Below, piece by piece: positions 32,575-43,106 of a DNA stretch of 64,000 nucleotides; the first letter of the stretch is position 1, and the number at the start of each line of letters is the position of its first letter. Below the pieces are notes generated by a model. It saw only the letters and a program-made list of their open reading frames with translations, searched no databases and had not been told where the DNA came from. The stretch is from Seminavis robusta (Eukaryota > Bacillariophyta > Bacillariophyceae > Naviculales > Naviculaceae), in contig CAICTM010000011.1 of assembly GCA_903772945.1 (NCBI GenBank), positions 124,001 to 188,000 on the forward strand, written 5' to 3'. The position numbers and the translations under genes are program-made.

Positions 32575-35500
32575 TCAACAGTCCTCTGCTACGGTGCCAG
32601 AGAACACGCACCCAGTCTCCTCACAATATTTTCCGAAAGCAGCCCAGTGCCGGTCTCCATCACGCAAGGTTTCAAGGTCTCCAACAACCACCAATGCACT
32701 CCTCGCTCTTGTCAGCGCCACATTTGTACGTCTCCAGTCGCGAAGAAAACCAATGTTCCCCTTTCTATTGGATCGAACCGCTGAAAACAGAATCAGATCT
32801 CGCTCTCTTCCTTGGTACCCATCCACTGTTTTAATCTCCACTTCAATTGAAAGCATCTTGGTGCTTGCGGCAAGCTCTTCGTCTGCAGCAAGCTTTTTCT
32901 TGATCAGATCTACCTGGCCGCGATATGGCGTCACGATGCCTATGCTTTTGGGGCTCGAAGGATCACCAACGGCAGCGTTGACGGCATCCCTCACAAGAGA
33001 CACAACGGCATCCGCCTCTGGCTCGTTCCAATAGCTGGACTGTTCCTTCTCACTGAAGAAAGCTGATTGCGCCGCCGCTTTGGCGTATCCCTTGGGTGCA
33101 CCCTTTCTTTCATTGTTGCGACCGCCTACGTCCACAAATCGAACGCAAAACTCTTGGTCGTCACATGGCATGGACTGTCGCAAGAATTGTGGCATCTGGC
33201 GGGAGTTGGCAAGGAATGCTGGGGTTGCAAGAAGACTATCGTAGAAGATGGCGGACGGCAGAGCCGAGATCGACGGGTGCATCCTGTATTGAACCGACAG
33301 CAGAATGGATCCGCCATAACGTTTACGGTACGATCCTTGCTGTGTCTCCCCTTGACTCAATGATTGGAAACGAGAACGTGCCTGCTTTACGGGTAGTGCA
33401 TCCAAGTATTTCCGGCAACATTCTTTGCCGTTCAGTGGTTGCAACGGTACAGTAGGATGAGGTAGGACTTCAGCCAGTCGCGCCATCAAGGACACTGCAA
33501 GCGGGGATTCTTCATCGCCGCTACGAACAGTTGGAGGCAACTGGCAAGGGTCGCCGAGCAACACAAGTGCTCTGCACGAGTTTGTCGAAGTCATTGGAAT
33601 GATGGATGCCGGCTCCACAGACTGACAGCTCTCATCAATAATGACGAATGGACACGAAAGTGGTGGAAGACCGTCGGGTGCCGTCTTTAGTCGATCATCT
33701 TGTGTTCTGCCCCGGCCAACAGCCTTATTGTCTTCTCCGTTACGCCCACTAGCATCGATTGCATCGTCCGGGTCTGTGCTGATGCCGCACGCGGCCAGCA
33801 AACGAGGGTCGCTGGCACCCGTCGATGTGCTCACAACAATGTCAGCCTCTCGAAGAGCCTTTGTGGCTGCAATGTTACAAGCCTAAACGTACATGATTGT
33901 CAGTATTTGAAGCACTTCGTTGTTGAATCGCTCGTCAATTCGTCATTCTTACCTTGATCGATGCTTTGACAGCTGCAGTGGCTATGTCCCGAGTGACATC
34001 GACGATGCTACCAGAAGAGGTGCCACCTCGGGACTTGTTGTTGCTCTTTTGGCTTTCTCTCAATGCCGCAGTGGCTCGAGCAGCATGTTTCAGCGCATTC
34101 TGGGCATCGGGGTCCCTGTCAATGGCCGCATCCAGAGTATGGTCCCAGAGCGACTCTGAAACAGCCGAGGGTCTTCCAATACGGACCACTTTGAGTCCAA
34201 GCTTGACGAGCCGATCTGCCAGGTTGTCCGCTCCAACATTGCTGCAAGCGCAAGCGAGAACTTTGGCATTTCCTGCTGCACTCAGCATCTTGCACTGGTA
34301 CGCAAACCCAAATCCAATGGCTGAAGCCACCGATGTTTTGCCCGTTCCAGGAGGACCTAACGAAGCGAGCAGCACGCTGCTTTTGAGAATGCAAGCCTTC
34401 AACAGCTCTGCAAAAAGTCGTCTGGATGGTACATTACATCCGACTTACCTTGAATGAGAGTCAACCGCCTGGTAAGAGCAGCATTGATGGCTGCCAGTTG
34501 GGGCTGGTTAAACTCTTCAAAGATTTGTTGGTTGTCCGACTTCATGAATGTGATAGCTTTCTTGGCCATTTGTAGCGAGCTTCCCACGGGTGGCTTGGCC
34601 AGGCAAGAGGACTGATGATGATTGATACATGGATAGAAGAAGAGAGTTCGAATGAGAAGAAGACGTTTCAAACTTTGTACTGGAGACATATATGTCAAAA
34701 TCAACGTACCAGATACTGCAAGTCGAGGAAATCATCATCGTTGTAGTAAGCGCTGAAAGGGTCACTGTAAGCATGTGTGGACAGGACAACTTCTCGCAGT
34801 AGCTCATCCATGCAGATTCGTTCATGGGCGTCTTTTTTGCTGTCATTGTCGGATGCCGTTGCCGTGGTGGCTTCTTTGCGTTCTGGAATGGCCGTCAATT
34901 GCGCCAATGCCGTGACCATCCTTTGATACGGTATGTTGGAAAAGAATCGATCCACGCGCAGTCTCATCTTGTTATCATTGGTGGGTGGTCCAAAGGCAGC
35001 TTCAAAGGATCCATTCGGAACGGCAATGTCGACATAGGTGGGTCCAGTGTTGAGGACCCGTGCTTCAATGGCCAGCCCCTGAGTGGGAAGCGATGCAAGG
35101 TTGAAGAAATCTCCACTGCCTTGCGGTTGCAAGGTAATCATAATGACATCATTGGACGAGATTTTGTGGTTGGGTGGCAGAAAGCGTAGTTGTGACTGGG
35201 AAGATGATGTGCTGGTTTCATCATCTTTATCATCATTCAGGGATGGACCACTCTCTGGAAATGTAGTGGTAGCATCGTTCGCCTTGACCAGTCTGTACAC
35301 TTCATCGGAAAACAAGTTTCCCCTTCGTTCCGGGTGCATGTCAAAGAGGGCAAATCCGGCCGCTTCGTAGCCCAGTGGGTCATCCAAAGAAGCCTTGATT
35401 CTTTCCAGAACTTCGTCTTCCTGTCACATTGTGTTTCATAGTTTTGCATACCGGTATACAAGAGACAGAGGACAAGGATTAGCAGCGTATATCGGCGGTA

Positions 35501-36086
35501 CATTCATGCATGGTGGATGAGCAGATATCTCCCTACAACTCTTTTCAGTATCATTCCCACAAAAGATCCTTCTGTCATTGGTTCTTTGAACGAATCTTCA
35601 CTTTTCCCCACGAATCTCTGTCCAGATTGCATCTTTCAACAATATCCACCATGCTCCCGTAGTTCTATTCATGCTCCTTACCTCTTGTCGATATTCTTGC
35701 GTTAATAGACTCAAGTACTTGTTGTGGTAGAGTGACAGAGAATTGTAGAGCGCAGAACGCTTTCGCGACCTGCCTCGTCCTCCCGTCTTGGTTTCCGGAA
35801 TGATGTTGTTGGTAGCTTGCCGTTGCCGCCAAGCTTTTCCATTCATGGGAGATTGTGTCACGGTCCCCGATTCCAGCAACAAATCATTGCCTCGTTGCTG
35901 TTGTCGGCGAGTTCGTTTATCGGAAGCCTTTTGCTTTCGCATTTCCAAAAAGGAACCACCATTATTGTTTCTGGATGGATGCTGATGATATTGGGCTTGT
36001 TGGACTGGTTGTCCCAGAAACCCAAATCCCACACAAGGGTCCGCCACCAAGGCGAGCACACACACAGCCGATCCCAAGAAATTCAT
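32575..36086 (-). CDS. SF1 UPF1/IGHMBP2-like helicase with N-terminal targeting signal
   Basis: Five exons, 36086-35682, 35420-34710, 34611-34449, 34356-33953 and 33882-32575, join in frame to 996 aa. All helicase motifs of the UPF1-like SF1B group are visible: QPQLAAINAAL (Q motif region), GPPGTGKTS (Walker A, formed across an intron), FVIIDESCQ (Walker B), LLGDPCQLPPTV (III), SVQYRMHP, IGIVTPYRGQ (IV), TVDGYQGRERDLILFSAVRS (V) and RRTNVALTRAR (VI). By family it should be an ATP-driven 5'-3' RNA/DNA helicase. The ATG at 36086 yields a hydrophobic start (NFLGSAVCVLALVADPCVGF) and then GFLGQP. That looks like a signal peptide with Phe at +1, so import into the plastid or secretory route is possible, which would be unusual for this group. 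The N-terminal half (to ~375) is unrecognised apart from a basic segment. Confidence 0.85.
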
Positions 36087-36611
36087 CCTCTTGTACACTT
36101 TTTCTTCTTGGAAGATATGAAGAAGAAAACTGCAAGAGCAATGCGGCTGCTTCCTTGGTGTCTTTGGGATACAGTGGGGTGTGATGGCTGGCCTTCAATA
36201 TGGCCAGAATTCTTCTTCCACAATATTCTTGTGTTGCGTCGACGAATAACATTTGATCTGTGCGGGATCCGGAGTGGTACGTGTTGGAGGGAGTCGAGTC
36301 GAGTCACGGAATATGCACGAATGAAACTACTGTGGAGTCAGGGCTATCCTAAAAGTTCGATGGGGCCATCGAAGAGGAAATGGAAAATGGGTTTCCAACT
36401 TGTGCTCTGTGAATCGTCATCTTTCCAAATCTAGCTACTAGTACTCTAGTAGCTAGCTCGCCACTACAAGTACTGCACCTCTAGCTAGTAAAGTCCAGAG
36501 CTGAAATGTCATGACGCTCTAGGTCTGTGGCTGGCAGTGTCCTTTTTGAAGCCTAGACCAAATTGATATATGCAGATGTAAAGGTATCATCTGTAGTTCT
36601 ACTGCTAGCTA
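36087..36611. other. Intergenic spacer, nothing recognised
   Basis: This holds the helicase 5' leader/promoter and the 3' flank of the next gene. Frames in all phases are short and without domains. CTAGCTA-type palindromes cluster at 36430-36490. Confidence 0.5.
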
Positions 36612-38153
36612 CTAAGCTGCAGTGGGCATCAACTCAACACCAGTTGGCAGCATGCGGCTTTTTCGTCGCTGCGGGGTGATCCATTCCTTCTTGAAACCCA
36701 TCCCAGCTCCAAAGGGACTGGTTACACCGGCTGGATGTTCAAAAACAGGATTGACCATTCTGCAATCAGGACAGACAACATGTTCGCAGTCTCCCACACA
36801 TACCAGCTGGATGAAGCACTCCAAACAGGTACATTCCAGTGTGCTCCCATTGTCAAGTGCATCCCATACTTCCTTTGCACCACGAAAGGGAACATAGAAA
36901 TCAGGAGCAATTTCCATTTCATATGTCTCATTCACCGCACAACTTTGGCTCTTGATGGGTGCTTGAGATGTCAACTCTTCGAACGTTTTGTAATCCTCGT
37001 TCTGTTGCTTCGGCACCTCAGTGACAGCACGTTCCTGAGCCATGCAGTCTTCTTCAAGATCATAACCGAGAGGGTACTGTGAATCACAGGCAAAGCTTCT
37101 ATCAGAATCGTCGAGGGAAAGCCCAATGGAACTATCAGAATCTTGATGGCCATCAATCAAACTCTGTTGGGTGCGACTACCATGCACCTGTAGGTTTGCG
37201 CCACTGGTGTTGCTTGCATAGGGGGGCCTGCCCCCTGAGAACACAGACGTCTGCCAGTTCCCGTTTCTGGAATCAGAACGTTGGCTCGACCAAGTGCTGC
37301 CACGGCCACTACCAAGGCCCCTTGAAGTCCTCGCTTTGAGGGGGGTACTTGGAATGGCATCATGATCGTTGCCGCGAGAGCCTCGAAGACCCCTCGTCTG
37401 TCGGGGAAGACGGCCTGCACCGTCACTGTGGGTTGAGCTGACGCCCATTTGATTCAATCTGGTGTTGGAGTTGTTGCGGGAGCCGATAAGCCTCTGGGGG
37501 CTACTGTCGTCGCTTTGGTTGTATCCTTGACTCAAGGAACTGTTGCTACCGTAACTTGTGGAATTGCCAAGACCAATTGCAACCCTTTCCTTCCGAGGGA
37601 CTCTGGTGTTTTGGGTCGAGGCACTACCCATTTGGTCCAATCTCGTGTTCGAGGTGTTGCGGGAACTGCTACCGGTATGGACTATACCTGCTCGCCGCTG
37701 GTTCACGGTCAACTGGACGTTGGATTTGCTGCGGCCTTCCATGTGTGGCCGGTATGGCGTCTTGAACTCAATAGAGTGGTCCCTTTCAAAATTCGTGGCC
37801 GCAAAACATTGAGGCTCATTGACTCTGGTGTGTTGGGTCAAGGCACCACCCATTTGGTCCAATCTCGTGTTCGAGGTGTTGCGGGAACTGCTATGGACTA
37901 TACCTGGTCGCCGCTGGTTCACAGTCACCTGGACATTGGACTTGCTGCGGCCCTCCATATGTGGCCGGTATGGCGACTTGAACTCTTGAGATTGGTCTCT
38001 TTCAACAGCATTCTTGGCCGCAAAACCTTGAGGCTCGTTGACACTTGTTTCCAAGGAGAGTAAGCGGTTAAAAGTGAGTTGGACGTTGGACGTTTTGCGG
38101 CCCTTGTGTGGTTGGGCTGGCACCTGGATCTCATGGTAAGTGTTGTCCGGCAT
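36612..38153 (-). CDS. Unrecognised protein with tandem 72-aa repeats and a C-terminal Cys cluster
   Basis: One exon of 513 aa with an ATG start (MPDNTYHEIQVPAQPHKG). Residues ~38-185 hold two tandem copies of a ~72-aa unit (VNEPQGFAAKN; PYRPHMEGRSKSNVQ; SSRNTSNTRLDQMG), with shorter relatives before and after. The middle is Ser/Gly/Arg-rich and probably disordered. The last ~110 residues look folded: DFYVPFRGAKEVWDALDNGS, then ECTCLECFIQLVCVGDCEHV and VCPDCRMVNPVF. The Cys spacing there (CxC, CxxC, C, C, CxxC) suggests a small zinc-binding module, RING- or ribbon-like. I know no function; a protein-interaction or ubiquitin-linked role is only a possibility. No signal peptide or membrane segment is seen. 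Confidence 0.72.
   Translation of the reverse strand: MPDNTYHEIQVPAQPHKGRKTSNVQLTFNRLLSLETSVNEPQGFAAKNAVERDQSQEFKSPYRPHMEGRSKSNVQVTVNQRRPGIVHSSSRNTSNTRLDQMGGALTQHTRVNEPQCFAATNFERDHSIEFKTPYRPHMEGRSKSNVQLTVNQRRAGIVHTGSSSRNTSNTRLDQMGSASTQNTRVPRKERVAIGLGNSTSYGSNSSLSQGYNQSDDSSPQRLIGSRNNSNTRLNQMGVSSTHSDGAGRLPRQTRGLRGSRGNDHDAIPSTPLKARTSRGLGSGRGSTWSSQRSDSRNGNWQTSVFSGGRPPYASNTSGANLQVHGSRTQQSLIDGHQDSDSSIGLSLDDSDRSFACDSQYPLGYDLEEDCMAQERAVTEVPKQQNEDYKTFEELTSQAPIKSQSCAVNETYEMEIAPDFYVPFRGAKEVWDALDNGSTLECTCLECFIQLVCVGDCEHVVCPDCRMVNPVFEHPAGVTSPFGAGMGFKKEWITPQRRKSRMLPTGVELMPTAA
37620..38050 (-). repeat. Coding tandem repeat, ~216-bp unit x 2
   Basis: Two adjacent units (about 37620-37835 and 37836-38050) are nearly identical at the DNA level and keep the reading frame (72 codons). 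The strongest shared block spans the PYRPHMEGRSKSNVQ coding segment. High DNA identity suggests a recent duplication or gene conversion within the gene above. Confidence 0.75.
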
Positions 38154-39232
38154 CTTGTCTGGTTCCTTCGATCTTGGGTCAACTCTTGAAACTTTTTAAA
38201 ATTGTGAGAACATCTAGCTAGAGGGGGTACTGTACTAGTAGAACAAACTTCCTTCTTGCTCATTTTGTTTGGCTTGCAACCACTGGTTGGGTAGCAATTA
38301 CAGTGGGCTCTCGCCACCTCACTACTGAAACCCAGTCTAATTCTACATGTATGGACACACACTGTCAAAAGTTGCAGCAGTGGAAACGTTCCCGGTACAA
38401 AAAGACTATAGAGTCGCGAGCCAGTCACAGCGTCACAGCACGTGGTGATCAATCACATTTCCGATTTCTGAGGCAAATCCCAATTCGTACCGTGCTCGGT
38501 AGCTAGGCCCGATTTTTGGCTGGCAACACTGGTGGATGTGCTACAGCACTGCGATACTAGATTGATAGATGGATGAGCGAAGTCCCAAGTTGCCGTCTTG
38601 GCCAATTGTTTTGAGTGTCCCAATGGCTGCAGATCTTTGCATCATCGCGAAGTGGTGACATCAAAAGCGGAGCGATCCTGAGCATCCATAAACTGTATGG
38701 CATACCTATCTAAGTTAGCTACCAGCTACCGGTAGCTAGACTGTGACCTAATCTTTCGACCTCCAGCTGACTACAGGAGCAAATAACGCGGAGGGAAATC
38801 CAAAGTATTTTGGGATGGATCTTGATCAGCGATGATGGCAGAACCAATTTCTAGATGTAACCCTAATGATGTTGTGTGCGAACACGCTACACGCACGAAT
38901 GAGTCTCCGTCGACTCCTTCGACTCGACTGGCTCGAAAAGATCTTTTCTTGATTGATGACGAGGCAATCGCCATCAAACAACTGCAAGTTCGGAAACACC
39001 AGAATTGACTGTTGTCCATTTTCCTTCTGGTTTGTGTTGTCACAGAACAAAAACAACTTCCCAAGTACGTCGTTGATCTCATTAGTACTATATCAGGCCA
39101 GGAAGTGTACATACATACATACATCAACAGGTGTGTGCATGATCTTTTGTCCATAGTTGGTTTTAACAGTACCTGTGTTGATTCGATTCGTTGATTGATT
39201 CATTGATACCTCCAGCATAGCAGGCTTTCACC
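38154..39232. other. Divergent intergenic region
   Basis: This separates the starts of the Cys-cluster protein (-) and the membrane coiled-coil protein (+). No frame shows a domain. An (ACAT)n tract of about four units is at ~39109-39125. Confidence 0.5.
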
Positions 39233-41032
39233 ATGTTGACCGTGACACCCACCAATTTGGATGAAGCGTCTTCGTTTGGAAACTCCGGTGGCACTCACGA
39301 TGATGTAGACTGCATCAGTGAGGGCTCCCTGGTGAACGATGAAGGAGAATGGCGCGTCGTGACAGCGGAAGGTTTGGAATCCACGCAGGGAGTCCTGATT
39401 CTCGATGGCGAAGAAGCCTCTCCGACCAGTACCAACAATACTAATGGGGATGCGCTCAACCTGTCTGTTCCTGGTACCGACTCGGTCCCTACCATTGTGG
39501 GAAGTATCGATGGATTGCCTTCCGCCGCCAACAACAACCATCCGCCATCGCCAACAGTTACTGATTTAAACGAGAATTCCAACGGGGGAGTAGAAGCCAC
39601 CACACAAACTCTTCCAACTCGAACGCAGGAAGCTTCTACTTCGACTCTCAATCATACCAAAGATTCCAGTACTACTCCTTCCAACAATACTAATAAGAGT
39701 CGATTGGTACACTTCTTGGTACCCACAGCCGCTGTGGCGGCTCTCCTGTTCGCCCCCACGATGGCTTCGGTTCGCCTCTACGGCACGATTCAACAGTTGC
39801 AAGAAGAACACTTTAACCTCCAGGCACAACACTTTAACCTCCAAAACAAAAAGTTGGATCTAGAAGTCAAACTCATCCTCATGACGGACGAAAAGGAACA
39901 CTTGCACACCACGGTCCAACAACAGGAACAAGATATGATGGATATCGAGGCGGAAAAATGCGACCTCCTTGTCGAAGTGGCTACTTTGCAAGATCAGGTG
40001 GACACGTTGGAACGCAAACACAAGGAAGATGCACTTCGTTGGGATGACTGTCACGCCACGGTCCAACAACAGGAGCAAGATATGATGGATTTCGATTCGG
40101 AAAAATGGGACCTCCTCGTCCAAGTGGCCATTTTGCAAGGTCAGGTTGACACGTTGGAACAGGAGGCCGAACGCAAACGCAAGGAAGAAGCACTTCGTTG
40201 GGATGACTGCCATGATCCTTCCGACACCGTTGTCTTGGTCGATAATTGCTGGCTATCCGCCAATGTCCAATTCGGTAATTGTGCCAATGATGCCAAGGAA
40301 GCCGTCAAGAATCTTTTCGAACACTTTGATCCTTGGGGAAACAGCAGCACTGATTTTACCAACAGTTCGACCTGGGCCAGTGCCTTTACCGAGCCGATTG
40401 CTTCCGCTTCCTTTCAACGAAAAGAAGAAGAAGAAGAAGAATCCGTCACCAATCTCATGAAGAAAAAGTTGGACCTCCTGGGGAAGGCTCTCTGGTGGAA
40501 CGCTTGGGGAAACAGCAGCACTACTTTTTCCAACAGTTCGACCTGGGCTCATGCCATTACCGATCCCTTTGCGTCCGCTTCCTTTCAACGAAAAGAAAAA
40601 GATGAAGAAGAGTCCGTCGCCAATCTCATGATGAAGAAAATGGACCTCTTGGCGAAGGCTCTCTGGTGGAATGCCACAACGGCAGAGCAACCACACAAGA
40701 ATGCTAGTACTAGTCGGGAGGAGGATGAAATCGCCTCGTTCTTTTCCAAAATGGAAGCCAATGGCAAGTCGTGGCTGAAAGAATCGATTTTCCCCTTGTT
40801 TGCTACTTCGGAGGAGCCGCAACAAAAACCAGAGGAGGATGACGTGTTCGGTGGGTTTTCGGATTTTGTAGCGGCAGCAGGGAAATTGACCAAGATTGCG
40901 GGAGAGGCATTCATGGCCACGGAAAAAGTGGTAGAGTGGAATCAGACATCGTATACCATGAACGATTTGGTCAACCTGGCCAAACACGCCTTTGAAGAAG
41001 CATCACTGACACAGGCGGGTACCGGTATGTAG
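39233..41032 (+). CDS. Membrane-anchored coiled-coil protein with two internal duplications
   Basis: One exon, 599 aa, ATG start (MLTVTPTNLDEASSFGNSGG). Residues 1-155 are Ser/Thr/Asn-rich. One membrane segment lies at ~160-180 (HFLVPTAAVAALLFAPTMAS). A coiled coil follows at ~185-320 and contains a tandem repeat whose units start at TVQQQEQDMMD and end at ALRWDDCH. A second tandem repeat at ~365-485 has units built from WGNSST, NSSTWA, SASFQRKE and KALWWNA. The Cys residues in DDCH and NCWLSANVQFGNC, plus NSS/NAS/NTT sequons after the helix, suggest that the C-terminal part faces the ER lumen or outside. The family is not recognised. The repeats differ by substitutions and in-frame length changes in acidic runs. 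Confidence 0.72.
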   Translation: MLTVTPTNLDEASSFGNSGGTHDDVDCISEGSLVNDEGEWRVVTAEGLESTQGVLILDGEEASPTSTNNTNGDALNLSVPGTDSVPTIVGSIDGLPSAANNNHPPSPTVTDLNENSNGGVEATTQTLPTRTQEASTSTLNHTKDSSTTPSNNTNKSRLVHFLVPTAAVAALLFAPTMASVRLYGTIQQLQEEHFNLQAQHFNLQNKKLDLEVKLILMTDEKEHLHTTVQQQEQDMMDIEAEKCDLLVEVATLQDQVDTLERKHKEDALRWDDCHATVQQQEQDMMDFDSEKWDLLVQVAILQGQVDTLEQEAERKRKEEALRWDDCHDPSDTVVLVDNCWLSANVQFGNCANDAKEAVKNLFEHFDPWGNSSTDFTNSSTWASAFTEPIASASFQRKEEEEEESVTNLMKKKLDLLGKALWWNAWGNSSTTFSNSSTWAHAITDPFASASFQRKEKDEEESVANLMMKKMDLLAKALWWNATTAEQPHKNASTSREEDEIASFFSKMEANGKSWLKESIFPLFATSEEPQQKPEEDDVFGGFSDFVAAAGKLTKIAGEAFMATEKVVEWNQTSYTMNDLVNLAKHAFEEASLTQAGTGM

Positions 41033-41808
41033 TACCGTGTCGTGTGTGCCAGTCAAATGACAACAATTAGCTAGAATGTTCGTATTGTGTTTAGGATTAC
41101 CTGTATTATTTGTGCAAACAATGTGTGGCCCATCTGACGATCACAACAGTTACTAGTTGTGCAGTTGCGGCACTACTTGACACGACCGGTGGGTTCGCTT
41201 AGTTAGGAGAGGCCATTGCAAGTTTCCTCTGTGGTTTTTCTTAACCCCGGCGTCTCTGTTTGCCTGCAGACTTACTTCATTTATTTTGCAGAGTAACACG
41301 CCTATTCTAGTATATCCAAATAATGACCTCCCTCTGCAGCACCTGAGCTTGTCCCTTCATCCCATGGACAGCCCGAGATTGTTTTTGACCTTGTGGGGTG
41401 GTGCCCATAGTCGCCCAGTTGAACGACAAGTCTTTTTCGTGATTGAATGATGAAGATTCGAAGATTCGATTGACTTCAAGAGGTCTGATCCAATCTAAAT
41501 TACAGCTTGACTGGCTTATAGTGGTGTCACCAAAGATCCAAGGATATCTTGCTCTTGTTTGCATGAAGGCTTCTCAAAAACACATTCAACCGCTGAACTG
41601 GCAACTGCAGCAGGGACACTGGTTCGGAAATACTACATGTATTGTGGCTGAGCAGCTTCATAATCAACAAACACACCCAATAACCAGAGCAGAGGATTAT
41701 AAATTCGATTCCGCCACCGCAAAGACCAAGAGAGAGGAGTTTCAAAAATCAAGAAGTCCTTATCCACCAAAAGTTTATCCATTTCTATTTTTCTATTTCT
41801 ATTCGACC
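41033..41808. other. Intergenic spacer, nothing recognised
   Basis: The frame of the acyl-CoA-binding protein stays open upstream to 41443, but there is no domain upstream of the ATG at 41809, so this is taken as 5' leader and spacer. Confidence 0.5.
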
Positions 41809-42090
41809 ATGAGCGCTGATTTGAAGGAAACTTTCGAGAAAGCCACCAAGCTGGCAAGTTCTCCCGAAGGCGGCAAATGGTCGTTGAGCACTGCTCAGAA
41901 GTCTACCATGTATGCCTGCTTCAAGCAAGTCAACGTGGGAGATTGTACCGGAGATCGTCCCGGCATGTTCAATCCGATAAACCGACAAAAGTACGATGCC
42001 TGGAAGGCCGTGGAGGGAATGAGCAAAGAGGATGCCATGAACAAGTATATTGACGTTGTGGAAGCCTTTGTTCCAGACGTCCGGTCGTAA
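41809..42090 (+). CDS. ACBP: Acyl-CoA-binding protein
   Basis: 93 aa starting at the ATG at 41809 (MSADLKETFEKATKLASS). It is a single ACB domain of standard length: FEKATKLASSP, MYACFKQVNVGDCTGDRPGM (the acyl-CoA signature, compare YKQATVGDCNTERPG), KYDAWKAVEGMSKEDAMNKY and a C-terminal helix IDVVEAF. Family role: a cytosolic carrier that binds medium- and long-chain acyl-CoA esters and feeds lipid synthesis and beta-oxidation. There is no targeting peptide. The frame is open further upstream, but the domain begins exactly here. Confidence 0.94.
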   Translation: MSADLKETFEKATKLASSPEGGKWSLSTAQKSTMYACFKQVNVGDCTGDRPGMFNPINRQKYDAWKAVEGMSKEDAMNKYIDVVEAFVPDVRS

Positions 42091-43106
42091 TGGAATGTAT
42101 GTATTGACCAACCTTCCTGTCCGCCTCGAAGATACCGTTAGATGAGGCACAATCTACAGAATCATGATTGACACGGCATCGCTGAGCGGGAGGCATATTT
42201 CATTTCGTTATGAGTACCAATCTACATCTCCTTTACTATTACAGCCAGTCTTTCAATGTATGAGAATTAGCAATTAACAAACTAAGTATTATGAATGTGG
42301 GAGTTTTCAGTTCACGTTGGGCGACAATTTCCCCCCAAATTCAACCGGTCGTTTCGCTTGTTGGGGTCGATGAACGCTTTACTATTGATGATGCATTCGT
42401 CTTTTCTTACTTGCCAGTAAATAGATGCTAGCAAGTTCGCACTTCTAGTACGGGGAGATAGTCAAATTTTGCTTCGACACGGCAGTTCACAGGCAGGGAG
42501 CACTCCCCCAAGCCATCGTACCCAAAGATGAAAATGAAACCAATCGTGTTGCGGAGTCAAAACGCGGTCTTCCAGGAAAGACCATACCGGGAAGACGAAA
42601 ATAGTTGTGCGTTGTGCTTCGTCAAAACCATAGTAAGCATCCTTGCATATTTATTTCATTTGCATCGGATAATCTCCTCTGGCCAAGGCAGCCTCGAGGA
42701 GACACATTTCCTGGGACATTGGTATTCGTGGCGAGTTTTATTTGACGAAACTGGTCTTCTATCACGAGTAGATCCTACCTGTACGGTACATGCCTTTGGA
42801 GCCTAACAGTCTCGCATATACAATGCATGGGTTGCGTTCAAGTTGAAAAAACAGAAATGCTGTAATTTGAGCTATTGAAACGCGGCTGGATAGGTGGTGC
42901 GACAAGCTCCTGACAGCTACGAAGCTGGTTTGCTGGTTTACAGTGCCGTGTCTGAATGGATGGATGGTAAATCAAGTGCGACTCCATTCCTCCTGTTGAT
43001 GGATTTTGCTTCCTATGCATACTTCTACATGTAGTTACATCTACCAAACACGCACCCACAGTCCAGCCGGAATGGCTGCTACCGGTAGCTGGCTACGGTG
43101 CCTACA
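42091..43106. other. Intergenic spacer, no gene seen
   Basis: The largest frame (42528-42806, 92 codons, plus strand) starts with ATG but has no recognisable domain, low codon regularity and no homology I can name. The remainder holds 3' flanks of the acyl-CoA-binding protein and the rhodanese gene. Confidence 0.45.

Noticed and set aside
42528-42806. 92-codon ATG frame in the spacer after the acyl-CoA-binding protein
   Set aside because: No domain, no signal, no homology I can name; similar lengths are expected by chance.
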